A stretch of 33,376 nt of DNA. Source: Candidatus Poribacteria bacterium. GTDB taxonomy: Bacteria > Poribacteria > WGA-4E > WGA-3G. The notes below the pieces were generated by a model. That model ran no database searches. It saw only the letters and a list, made by a program, of their open reading frames with translations, and had not been told where the DNA came from. Shown piece after piece: positions 22,207-29,111 of this stretch. The translations under genes and the position numbers were made by a program. The stretch lies in NCBI GenBank assembly GCA_009839745.1, contig VXPE01000001.1, positions 1-33,376 of the forward strand, written 5' to 3'. Each line of letters opens with the position of its first letter. The stretch's first letter is position 1.

Positions 22207-23418
22207 TTAACAACGTCTCTGTTCTTTGTCAAGTCGTTTGGAGGTAAAGGTGTTGGCATGTTCCAGTTTACCGTGACGAACCCAGTTGAAAAGGCATTCG
22301 GCGGAGCATTCAGGATTTGTGAGACCGAGGCAGCATGTTGTAGAAGGGATTTGTAAACCCGATACCGCCTCTTCAACGGTGTCGATCAGCCCTTCAAAGA
22401 AGTCGGCACGCTTTTTAGGGGTCGGGAAAGCCTTGAGAATCTCAGCGCGGCGCGTTCCGAGGAATTCAATAAATACACCGTAGCCGTTGTTTTCAAACTC
22501 GTTGGTGAGTTTTTTATGTAGGCGTTTCGCCTTGTCAATACCTGTGCTACTTCGCGCCGATACGCTAATTATCAGGTTGTCGTCTATGATGAGTTCGGGT
22601 GTAAAGTGGGTCCCAGCGTTCGGTTCATCGAGATATTCCCGAATGCCAATTCCCCCTTGATAAGGGGGGTAAGGCGGGTTGGTATTCAGAGGGTAATCTA
22701 CAGCAGAGCGTTTGTCCGCAATAACGAGGAACGCGTCTTCAAGGTGATAGGGTTTCATCTCGTCGGGCGAGATGTGGACGACAGAGGCACCACATCGGTC
22801 TAACAGAGAGATACGGCGTTCAACTTCGGGTGTTTTCTGTTCGGACACGACAACACATTTACGATTTTCCAATAGAAGGTAAACGGGATACGGGAGTGCT
22901 TGCCCTTCTCTTTCACTGACAATTGGTATGGGCTTACCATCTTCGTATCCGAGTGTATATAACGAAGTGGCATCCAGGATCTTCTCAAAGTGTTCACGGA
23001 TACGACGGCTCGTCGCGGGACTTTTACCGCTCGTTGAGATGCTCAACAGAATCTCACCATCGGTTACAACAGAAGCGGCGGCAAAGGTGCATTGTGGGAT
23101 GACATCAACGACGTTGACGAAGGGGATTTTGTGTTTTTCGTGCGCCTCCGTGAAGACAGCAGAATTAATATCCGTGAAATCGGTGGCGGCACAGACGAGA
23201 AAATAGCCATTCGTATCACCGGTCTGCAACTGCCGTTTGTGCCAGCGGATTGTGCCGATGTTTGCGAGGAACGTCAACAATTCCGTGGTATCCGGACTGA
23301 TGACGGTGACATTGCCACCGCTGAGGAGCATGGCGACAACTTTCCGCTCCGCAACGGTACCCCCGCCGACAACGAGACATTTCTTGTCCTGAAGGTTTAT
23401 ATGGGCAGGATAGAACAT
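22207..23418 (-). CDS. precorrin-2 dehydrogenase/sirohydrochlorin ferrochelatase (Met8/CysG-N) with a tandem degenerate second copy
   Basis: A 403-residue protein, about twice the usual Met8-type length. Residues 1-148 form a complete CysG-N module: the NAD motif KCLVVGGGTVAERKV, the catalytic Asp (D105) in VNVVDVIPQCTF, and ISTSGKSPATSRRIREHF. It oxidises precorrin-2 and inserts iron to form sirohaem. Residues about 175-306 repeat the fold: YPVYLLLENRKCVVVSEQ, SVVHISPDE, FLVIADKRS, D264, and ISVSARSSTGIDKAKRLHKKL. The glycine-rich NAD loop is lost here. Residues 247-258 (NPPYPPYQGGIG) are a translated palindromic repeat. The C terminus (360-403) is Cys-rich (C362, C363, C371, C375, C403). 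The gene is 15 bases from each neighbour and lacks a clear SD. Confidence 0.88.
   Translation of the reverse strand: MFYPAHINLQDKKCLVVGGGTVAERKVVAMLLSGGNVTVISPDTTELLTFLANIGTIRWHKRQLQTGDTNGYFLVCAATDFTDINSAVFTEAHEKHKIPFVNVVDVIPQCTFAAASVVTDGEILLSISTSGKSPATSRRIREHFEKILDATSLYTLGYEDGKPIPIVSEREGQALPYPVYLLLENRKCVVVSEQKTPEVERRISLLDRCGASVVHISPDEMKPYHLEDAFLVIADKRSAVDYPLNTNPPYPPYQGGIGIREYLDEPNAGTHFTPELIIDDNLIISVSARSSTGIDKAKRLHKKLTNEFENNGYGVFIEFLGTRRAEILKAFPTPKKRADFFEGLIDTVEEAVSGLQIPSTTCCLGLTNPECSAECLFNWVRHGKLEHANTFTSKRLDKEQRRC
22652..22668. repeat. in-frame palindromic repeat inside the Met8-like gene
   Basis: CCCCCTT GAT AAGGGGG is a perfect 7-bp-stem palindrome. On the minus strand it is read in frame as part of NPPYPPYQGGIG. 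It is a variant of the repeat cores at 1797-1812 and about 33238-33254. It falls between aligned segments of the second Rossmann copy, just before D264. Confidence 0.8.
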
Positions 23419-23433
23419 TTTTTAATGTTACCT

Positions 23434-24417
23434 TTAGGACTCGCGTGAAACAACATAATCTGCGAGGTGTTCCAGGGCACTGCGAGCAGGGATCTCCGGT
23501 AAGGTTGACAATGCGGCTTTGGCGCGATCGGCATAGCCTTGGGCGATCTTCAAACAGTGGGTCTCGACACCGTATCGTTGGAACAGAGCCTCGACAAAGG
23601 CAATCGCCTCGGTTTCATCGGTCCCAGGGTTTAGCACTTTTTCAAGCGTCTGTTTCTCATCGTCATCGCAAACAGATCTTGCATAGATGATGGGGAAGGT
23701 GAGTTTTCCTTCGCGGAGGTCGCCGAACGCGTCTTTCCCCAATGTATCGGAATCTTCTGTGAAATCGAGCAGGTCATCTACAATTTGGAAGGCTGTCCCG
23801 ATCTGTTGTCCGTAGGTTGTGAGTGCGTCAATTTGTTGTGTTTCTGTTGGGTTTCCGAGATGTGCACCGAGGGTGCAGGACGCAGCGATCAGTTTACCGG
23901 TTTTAAAACTGATAATTTTGAGGTATTCGGCTTCGGAGATGTCGAAATCGCCGCTCTTGTATGCGTGTATAACCTCACCTTCACACATTGCCTGTGTGGT
24001 ATCGGCGAGGATTGCCATCGCTGGATCGTCCGCACGGCGGGATACAAGCATTGAAAGCACGCGTGCGTGGAGGTAATCTCCGACGAGGACTGCGACTTTG
24101 TTGCCCCATTTCGTCTGTAGCGTCTCACGTCCCCGGCGGATCGCGGCTTCGTCGAGGACATCGTCGTGAACGAGCGATGCGACATGGATGAGTTCGACAA
24201 CGGCGGCAAGCGTGTGCGCATCGCTCCCTTCGTATCCGCAGACTTTCGCAGAAAGCACAACGAGAATCGGGCGGAGGCGTTTACCGCCACCCTCCACAAC
24301 GTGTTGAACTGCCATGTCAACGAACGTATATTCACTGACGGTATCTTCAGTGAGTTTCGCCTCAACGGCACTGAGATCCTCGGCAATCAATTCAACGATT
24401 TGATCAAAGTTGGACAT
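23434..24417 (-). CDS. trans-polyprenyl diphosphate synthase
   Basis: About 327 residues of the polyprenyl_synt family (octa/hepta/nonaprenyl diphosphate synthase, IspB/HepT-like). It extends farnesyl diphosphate with isopentenyl diphosphate to make quinone side chains. The first Asp-rich motif is LVHDDVLDEAAIRRG, the second FQIVDDLLDFTEDSDTLGK; GGGKRLRP, GDYLHARVL and the KTG.L element (SFKTGKLIAAS) are also present. Absence of bulky residues cannot be used to set chain length here. ATG at 24417 is used, GTG at 24429 is possible; neither has a strong SD. It sits between hemL and the Met8-like gene with 34 and 15 bases of spacing, so it is co-transcribed with tetrapyrrole genes. Quinone and haem supply may be linked for respiration. 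Confidence 0.93.
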   Translation of the reverse strand: MSNFDQIVELIAEDLSAVEAKLTEDTVSEYTFVDMAVQHVVEGGGKRLRPILVVLSAKVCGYEGSDAHTLAAVVELIHVASLVHDDVLDEAAIRRGRETLQTKWGNKVAVLVGDYLHARVLSMLVSRRADDPAMAILADTTQAMCEGEVIHAYKSGDFDISEAEYLKIISFKTGKLIAASCTLGAHLGNPTETQQIDALTTYGQQIGTAFQIVDDLLDFTEDSDTLGKDAFGDLREGKLTFPIIYARSVCDDDEKQTLEKVLNPGTDETEAIAFVEALFQRYGVETHCLKIAQGYADRAKAALSTLPEIPARSALEHLADYVVSRES

Positions 24418-24451
24418 AATGTAGGGCACCCCGTATGGCTGCCTTTTCCCT

Positions 24452-25735
24452 TTAGAGATTTGCCAATGCTTGTGTTGCGGCTTGAACGGTGTTGTTGATG
24501 TCCTCTTCGGAGTGAACTAAGGAGACAAATCCTGCCTCAAATTGGGAGGGCGCGACAGAGACACCGCGTTCTATAAGTCCCCAGAAGTAGTGTTGAAAAC
24601 GTTCGGTATCCGCTGTGCGTGCACCATCGGCATCTGTGACACTTTCTGGCGTGAAGTAGAGCATTAGCATCGAACCGACCCGACTGTGCCATGCGTCAAC
24701 ATCGTGTTTTTGGGTCGCCTCGGCGAGACCCGCTGCGAGGGCAGCAGCACTGTTTTCGAGGTGTTCATAAATCCCCGGTTCAGCGAGACGTTTCAACGTT
24801 GCTATACCTGCGGTAACGGCTAACGGATTTCCAGAGAGTGTTCCCGCCTGATAGACCTCGCCTTCTGGGGCAACGCATCGCATGATGTCCCGTTTTCCGC
24901 CGTATGCCCCGACAGGCAACCCACCACCGATAATCTTTCCGAGACAGGTCATGTCGGGTGTAACGTTATAATAGGATTGCGCACCACCGTAAGCGACTCG
25001 GAAGCCGGTGATAACTTCATCGAAGATAAGCACGATGCCGTGTTCTTCAGTGATTTCACGGAGCTGATCGAGATACCCCTCACGCGGTGGGATGATGCCC
25101 ATATTGCCCATAATCGGTTCGAGAATGAGACAGGCGATTTCGTCCGGGTTGGCTTCTATCGCTTCACGGACAGCGTCCGGGTTATTGAAGGGGACTGTGA
25201 GTGTATTGCGTGCAAAATCTTCAGGGACCCCCCCGCTATCGGAAAGCCCAAACGTTGCAATACCCGATCCAGCTTTCGCTAATAGGTAGTCCACGTGCCC
25301 GTGATAGCAGCCGTCAATTTTGAGAATTTTATCACGACCGGTATACCCGCGGGCGACACGAATTGCGCTCATGGTGGCTTCGGTGCCAGAATTGACGAGT
25401 CGCACCTGTTCGATTGAGGGGACTGCATTGACAATGGTTTCGGCGAGTTCTGTCTCGCGAGGCGTCGGTGCGCCGAAACTCGTGCCGTTCACTGCTATTG
25501 AACGGATAGCCTCTATGACACTCGGATACGCGTGTCCGAGAACCAAGGGACCCCAGGAGGCGACATAGTCAATATATTCGTTCCCATCGATGTCGTAGAT
25601 TTTCGAGCCTTCGCCGCGTTCGATGAAACGGGGATGTCTGCCGACTTTGCTGAAATTTCGGACGGGACTGTTAACCCCACCGGGGATGAATTGTTGTGAT
25701 TTTTGCCATGCAGCTAAGGATTTACTGCTCTCCAA
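24452..25735 (-). CDS. hemL: glutamate-1-semialdehyde 2,1-aminomutase
   Basis: A 427-residue class III PLP enzyme that converts glutamate-1-semialdehyde to 5-aminolevulinate. Markers: QQFIPGGVNSPVRNF near the N terminus, DGNEYIDYVASWGPLVLGHAYP, VRLVNSGTEATMSAIRVARGYTGRDKILKIDGCYHGHVD, the Asp of LIFDEVITGFRVAYGG, and the PLP lysine in CLGKIIGGGLPVGAYGG. The frame is open to 25855, but that extension translates the repeat at 25780-25896. TTG at 25735 has GGAGG 7 bases upstream and gives exactly the usual family length, so it is chosen. It lies 174 bases after hemB, a gap filled mostly by that repeat. Confidence 0.96.
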   Translation of the reverse strand: MESSKSLAAWQKSQQFIPGGVNSPVRNFSKVGRHPRFIERGEGSKIYDIDGNEYIDYVASWGPLVLGHAYPSVIEAIRSIAVNGTSFGAPTPRETELAETIVNAVPSIEQVRLVNSGTEATMSAIRVARGYTGRDKILKIDGCYHGHVDYLLAKAGSGIATFGLSDSGGVPEDFARNTLTVPFNNPDAVREAIEANPDEIACLILEPIMGNMGIIPPREGYLDQLREITEEHGIVLIFDEVITGFRVAYGGAQSYYNVTPDMTCLGKIIGGGLPVGAYGGKRDIMRCVAPEGEVYQAGTLSGNPLAVTAGIATLKRLAEPGIYEHLENSAAALAAGLAEATQKHDVDAWHSRVGSMLMLYFTPESVTDADGARTADTERFQHYFWGLIERGVSVAPSQFEAGFVSLVHSEEDINNTVQAATQALANL

Positions 25736-25779
25736 AGTGTTTCCTCCAAATTTTCTATGGCTTTCGGTTATCAATAAAA

Positions 25780-25896
25780 AGTTGGCAAGTGAGAAGAAAG
25801 TTATGAAGTTTGCAACTGTACTAAAGTTTGCAAGTGAGAAGAGGTTCTTCCTCAACTTTAACTACACTTTACAGACTTTAGCACACTTTACAGACC
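25780..25896. repeat. intergenic repeat with inverted arms, copy 2
   Basis: The left arm contains three AGTTTGCAA/AGTTGGCAA-type units (GTTGGCAAGTGAGAAGAAAG, AGTTTGCAACTGTACTA, AAAGTTTGCAAGTGAGAAG). The right arm (25863-25896) contains CACTTTACAGACTTTAGCAC and CACTTTACAGAC. Arms are imperfect inverted repeats of each other, as at 14688-14832. It separates hemB from hemL and may be a structured leader or a terminator-like barrier. Confidence 0.7.
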
Positions 25897-25909
25897 GCTA
25901 ACCGCCAGA

Positions 25910-26881
25910 TTATAGCCACTCGACAACCGATTTTGCAAAGTAGGTTAAAATCATATCCGCCCCTGCGCGCTTTATACTGTTGAGGACCTCCAAAGCGACC
26001 CGCTCTTCGTCAATCCAACCGTTTTGTGCCGCGGCTTTAATCATGGCGTATTCACCGCTGACGTTGTAAGCCGCAACAGGGACCTGAAATTCTGTTTTGA
26101 CCCGATGGATAACGTCGAGGTAGGAGAGAGCGGGTTTCACCATGAGGATGTCCGCACCTTCTTGGATGTCCAAGGCAACCTCGCGCAACGCCTCTTCCGC
26201 ATTTGCTGGATCCATCTGATAGGCGCGCCGATCTCCGAATTGGGGGGTCGATTCCGCCGCTTCCCGAAACGGACCGTAGAAGGCAGAGGCGTATTTGGCA
26301 GAATATGCCATAATCGGGATGTTTTCATAACCGTTTTCGTCTAACGCCTCACGAATCGCCCCGACACGACCGTCCATCATATCTGACGGTGCGATGACAT
26401 CCGCACCGGCGCGGGCATGCGACAGGCTCTCCCTAACGAGGACTTCCACAGTCGGATCGTTCTGCACTTCCCCAGCTTCGATGAGACCGCAGTGTCCGTG
26501 ATCGGTGTATTCACAGAGACATACATCTGTCATGACAAGCAGATCCGGCACAGCGTCTTTGATGGCTCGGACGGCTTGTTGGATGATCCCATCGTCGGCG
26601 TATGCCTCAGAGCCGAGCGGGTCTTTTGCCTCCGGGATGCCGAACAGGATTGTCCCAGGGATTCCGAGCGCGGCGAGCTCTTTCGCGGCGATGATCAGGG
26701 TGTCAACCGAGTATTGGTAGCACCCGGGCATGGCGGAAATTTCGGTCGCGGTGTTATGTCCGTGGACGACAAACATCGGGTAGATAAGGTCGTTGGCGGA
26801 GAGCGCAGTCTCGCGAACCAATCGGCGCAGGTTCTCATTTGCGCGAAGTCGCCTCGGACGATAGATAGGAAAAGTACTCAT
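25910..26881 (-). CDS. hemB: porphobilinogen synthase (delta-aminolevulinic acid dehydratase)
   Basis: A 323-residue enzyme that condenses two 5-aminolevulinate molecules to porphobilinogen. It has the zinc-site cysteines C121, C123 and C131 in [14 protein letters not shown], the Schiff-base lysine region [14 protein letters not shown] (K196) and [12 protein letters not shown] (K249). Thus it is the zinc-dependent type rather than the magnesium type with Asp replacements. Start [15 protein letters not shown] is typical. GGAGG lies 4 bases before the ATG at 26881, and the ATG overlaps the stop of the upstream secreted-protein gene (ATGA). That overlap ties an unknown exported protein to the tetrapyrrole operon. 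Confidence 0.97.
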   Translation of the reverse strand: MSTFPIYRPRRLRANENLRRLVRETALSANDLIYPMFVVHGHNTATEISAMPGCYQYSVDTLIIAAKELAALGIPGTILFGIPEAKDPLGSEAYADDGIIQQAVRAIKDAVPDLLVMTDVCLCEYTDHGHCGLIEAGEVQNDPTVEVLVRESLSHARAGADVIAPSDMMDGRVGAIREALDENGYENIPIMAYSAKYASAFYGPFREAAESTPQFGDRRAYQMDPANAEEALREVALDIQEGADILMVKPALSYLDVIHRVKTEFQVPVAAYNVSGEYAMIKAAAQNGWIDEERVALEVLNSIKRAGADMILTYFAKSVVEWL

Positions 26882-27804
26882 TCAACCTCCGAACTTGAGG
26901 ATTTGATTTCGTAACGGACTAATTCAAGCGTCTGGTCTTCAGGCGTTACCAGACCCATCTCTTCATTCTCGGCAGATGCCTCGTGTTGGTGCTCAAATTT
27001 GACAATGCCCACGTTAGGTGCCAACCAGAGAGTTGTTAGGGTTACATCTTGTTGTTCTTGCGGTCCTTGCGGTTGTTGGGGGACTTCCACAGATATGGCC
27101 GTCTCCGTTGAAGCATCTGTTCGATATTCAATGACCAAGCAATCTTCAAAGGTGCCAGCTTCCGTTTCCACGGTTTCCGTGCCCGTGACGTTGCCTGACT
27201 CTATGAGAGTCGTGTAAGTTTTTACAGTCTGTGTTGAACCGCCCGGTATCTCTATCGGCATACCTTGGATATCAATTGTCATCGTGAGGACGACGTTTAT
27301 TTCTATGGCTGTCCACTCTTCACCAAAGGTGGCGGGGGTCGGCAGGAAATAGAAGTAATCTTGGGATTCTACCTCGACATCGTAATCTAAGTCAAATGTG
27401 ATATTTAATTCCGCAGGCATCTGTTCCTGCAGCGCCTGACGCATCAGCACCATGGCTTCTTCCATCTGTTTCATCGTGGCGGCTTTGAGCGCGTTTTCGA
27501 TTTCAGCACCGACAAAAAACGCCACCCAGTCGCCACCGACTTGGTAGAAATACGGGTGAACGTAATGCTCAAAGTCTGCCCAGTCCTCCAAAGCAGGATC
27601 GTAACTGAAGGCACGATAGGATTCGCCATCAATCTCTTCTGGCGCTATTGCGTAGCGTGTCAACTCGTCACCGTTCTGGTTTTCGTAAACCCAGTAACTG
27701 CCGGGAGCATCTGGGAAGTAGTAGTTCGCCCATTCATTGCCCATCAACGTCGCGCTGAAACTGAAGAGAAGCAAAGTGGCGAGAATGAACCGAAAGTTTT
27801 TCAA
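26878..27804 (-). CDS. secreted hypothetical protein heading the tetrapyrrole cluster
   Basis: About 308 residues. The N terminus ([22 protein letters not shown]) is a clear Sec signal peptide. The mature part starts [25 protein letters not shown] and ends with [15 protein letters not shown]...[19 protein letters not shown], a beta-rich layout found in many uncharacterised extracytoplasmic proteins. A Met-rich helical stretch ([19 protein letters not shown]) lies in the middle. No enzymatic motif is recognised. TTG at 27804 is chosen because it opens the signal peptide directly and GGAGG lies 11 bases upstream; TTG at 27822 would add six residues containing that site. A promoter lies at 27858-27886. 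It overlaps hemB by 4 bases. Confidence 0.8.
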   Translation of the reverse strand: MKNFRFILATLLLFSFSATLMGNEWANYYFPDAPGSYWVYENQNGDELTRYAIAPEEIDGESYRAFSYDPALEDWADFEHYVHPYFYQVGGDWVAFFVGAEIENALKAATMKQMEEAMVLMRQALQEQMPAELNITFDLDYDVEVESQDYFYFLPTPATFGEEWTAIEINVVLTMTIDIQGMPIEIPGGSTQTVKTYTTLIESGNVTGTETVETEAGTFEDCLVIEYRTDASTETAISVEVPQQPQGPQEQQDVTLTTLWLAPNVGIVKFEHQHEASAENEEMGLVTPEDQTLELVRYEIKSSSSEVE

Positions 27805-27857
27805 AATGGGAGGTTCCTCCAAGGTTCTGATTATTCCAACTTAATTATTAAAAGTAT

Positions 27858-27886
27858 ATAATATCTCTCGGCAAACGGCAAGCCAA
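27858..27886 (-). promoter_or_regulatory. putative promoter of the secreted protein-hemB unit
   Basis: Minus-strand TTGGCT (27881-27886), 17 bases, TATTAT (27858-27863). It would start transcription near 27851, about 47 bases before the TTG. Both boxes are near rather than exact consensus. Confidence 0.5.
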
Positions 27887-27922
27887 ATTCTCTAACAATG
27901 ATGCGTTTTGGCTTGGGGGGGC

Positions 27923-28233
27923 CTAACGTGCCTCGTATTCAAAGGGGAAGGTGACGGGTGCCCCATTGTTTGCCCATGAACGTGCCATCGCGACATCGAT
28001 CTCCCGATCCTTGCGCCCGTTATAAGCACCGTACTCAGGGTCTGTATCGTTACGAACTGCGTTTACGAGACTCATCAACTCGGATGCGACAGTGATTTCA
28101 CCGTGACGCTCTCTTCGTGTGGATCGCAAACAGCAACGAGTTCAAGGTCATCTGTCAATTTTGAGATAAGGGGAAGGTAGGTTCCGGCACCGCGTCTGCC
28201 CGTACCGATATGTGCGATTTTGAGTTTATCCAT
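27923..28233 (-). pseudogene. internally deleted Gfo/Idh/MocA family oxidoreductase
   Basis: ATG at 28233, with a strong GGAGGAGG site before it, opens a typical Rossmann start (MDKLKIAHIGTGRRGAGTYL, then LELVAVCDPHEES). After about 45 codons the frame reaches a stop. From about 28129 down to the TAG at 27923 a different frame (shifted by 2) encodes a C-terminal end (ASELMSLVNAVRNDTDPEYGAYNG, then REIDVAMARSWANNGAPVTF) in the style of this family. The join lies near 28098-28118. Roughly 270 central residues are missing compared with the 339-residue relative at 4153-5172. The pieces belong to a different subfamily than that gene. Intact regulatory and start signals suggest a recent deletion. 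Confidence 0.85.
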
Positions 28234-28275
28234 GGTTTTCCTCCTCCCACGGGTGTGAGTCAGTAATCGCCTGTG

Positions 28276-28764
28276 TCACTCTACCCAGAAAACATGGCTC
28301 CGTTCAAAGAGATCGTCATCTAAATAGATTTCAACAAACCACTCGCCTGTAATATCGGGCAAGTCGATATAAAACCACGTAATTTTATCCCCGGTTGTTG
28401 ATGTGAGGGTTTGCTGTTCTGTCCAGAAGGGCGGATCGTCCGGGCCGTCTTCGGGTGAGAACCATGAAACTTTAACGGTGTGGTGTTCCGTGATGTTTGC
28501 CCATAAGATCCATAGGAACACCTGATCGTTAACCTCAGCGGAGAAGGTGGTCGTGATGCCATCGGGCCTGTCCTCGAAGACAGCGATTGCCAAGACAGAA
28601 TCTACAATCATCGGTTCATCCCGTCCTACATCGGTGAGTCCGCTTCCGCCAGAGGGATCTTCACTACAACCGCTCACGACAAGCGTCAGCGACAGTAGAA
28701 CCATCCCGAATGTCGAATAAGGCGTTGTGAGCAATGTCTTGATATAAGTGCAGGCTTGACGCAT
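28276..28764 (-). CDS. putative lipoprotein of unknown function
   Basis: A 162-residue protein with a lipoprotein signal: basic start, hydrophobic TFGMVLLSLTLVV, and lipobox VSGC, followed by a Ser/Gly-rich linker (SEDPSGGSGLTD). The mature part is beta-rich with several Trp (FLWILWANITEHHTVKVSWF, then DKITWFYIDLPDITGEWFVEIYLDDDLFERSHVFWV), suggesting a single immunoglobulin-like sandwich. The family is not recognised. ATG at 28764 is chosen because AGGAGA lies 8 bases upstream and it starts the signal peptide; the frame stays open to 29067 without support. A perfect-consensus promoter lies at 28826-28854. It carries no TTW-K tail. Confidence 0.75.
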   Translation of the reverse strand: MRQACTYIKTLLTTPYSTFGMVLLSLTLVVSGCSEDPSGGSGLTDVGRDEPMIVDSVLAIAVFEDRPDGITTTFSAEVNDQVFLWILWANITEHHTVKVSWFSPEDGPDDPPFWTEQQTLTSTTGDKITWFYIDLPDITGEWFVEIYLDDDLFERSHVFWVE

Positions 28765-28825
28765 GGGGTCTTCTCCTATCTTGGGGTGGTCCCAGTTGAT
28801 GAATTTGATATAAATACCAATTCGC

Positions 28826-28854
28826 ATTATAGCAGGCCTCGGTTTTTTTGTCAA
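28826..28854 (-). promoter_or_regulatory. consensus sigma-70 promoter of the lipoprotein gene
   Basis: Minus-strand TTGACA (28849-28854), exactly 17 bases, TATAAT (28826-28831): both boxes are perfect. The predicted start near 28819 leaves a leader of about 55 bases. Confidence 0.85.
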
Positions 28855-28874
28855 AGAGAAATTAGGCATCTCTG

Positions 28875-28903
28875 TTGACAGGTATCCTTTTTGATGATAG
28901 ACT
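28875..28903 (+). promoter_or_regulatory. putative promoter of the amidohydrolase gene
   Basis: TTGACA (28875-28880), 17 bases, TAGACT (28898-28903). It is divergent from the lipoprotein promoter. The leader to the ATG at 29112 would be about 200 bases. That leader includes an inverted repeat CGTAGCT (28985-28991) / AGCTACG (29034-29040) and the tandem repeat at 29081-29110. The -10 box is only a partial match. Confidence 0.4.
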
Positions 28904-29080
28904 GAGACAATAATAGAGAAGGGTCCTTCATAGAATCGATCTGACCGAACTGCAAGGAAAATTAGGAAATATGAAACAAAGGCACGTAGCTTGAAACGAA
29001 GTGGAAAGGTTTTTGCTTGGGCATTTCCGCTAGAGCTACGGAAAGGAATGTAAAGATACCCACACACCTAAACGAGCCAC

Positions 29081-29110
29081 AAGGAAAATTAAAAAAAGGA
29101 AAATTAAAAA
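29081..29110 (+). repeat. tandem duplication of the ribosome-binding leader
   Basis: AAGGAAAATTAAAAA occurs twice head to tail directly before the ATG at 29112, doubling the AAGGA site. The same 15-mer precedes the Gfo/Idh/MocA gene (minus strand, 5173-5187). Confidence 0.75.
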
Positions 29111-29111
29111 A

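Noticed and set aside
25736-25855. Longer HemL N terminus starting at 25855
   Set aside because: The extra 40 residues (FSLANFSTVANF-like repeats) are a translation of the intergenic repeat. A TTG with GGAGG at the right distance gives the normal protein length.
28765-29067. Longer N terminus of the lipoprotein
   Set aside because: The extension would cover the perfect promoter at 28826-28854 and place the lipobox over 130 residues from the N terminus.
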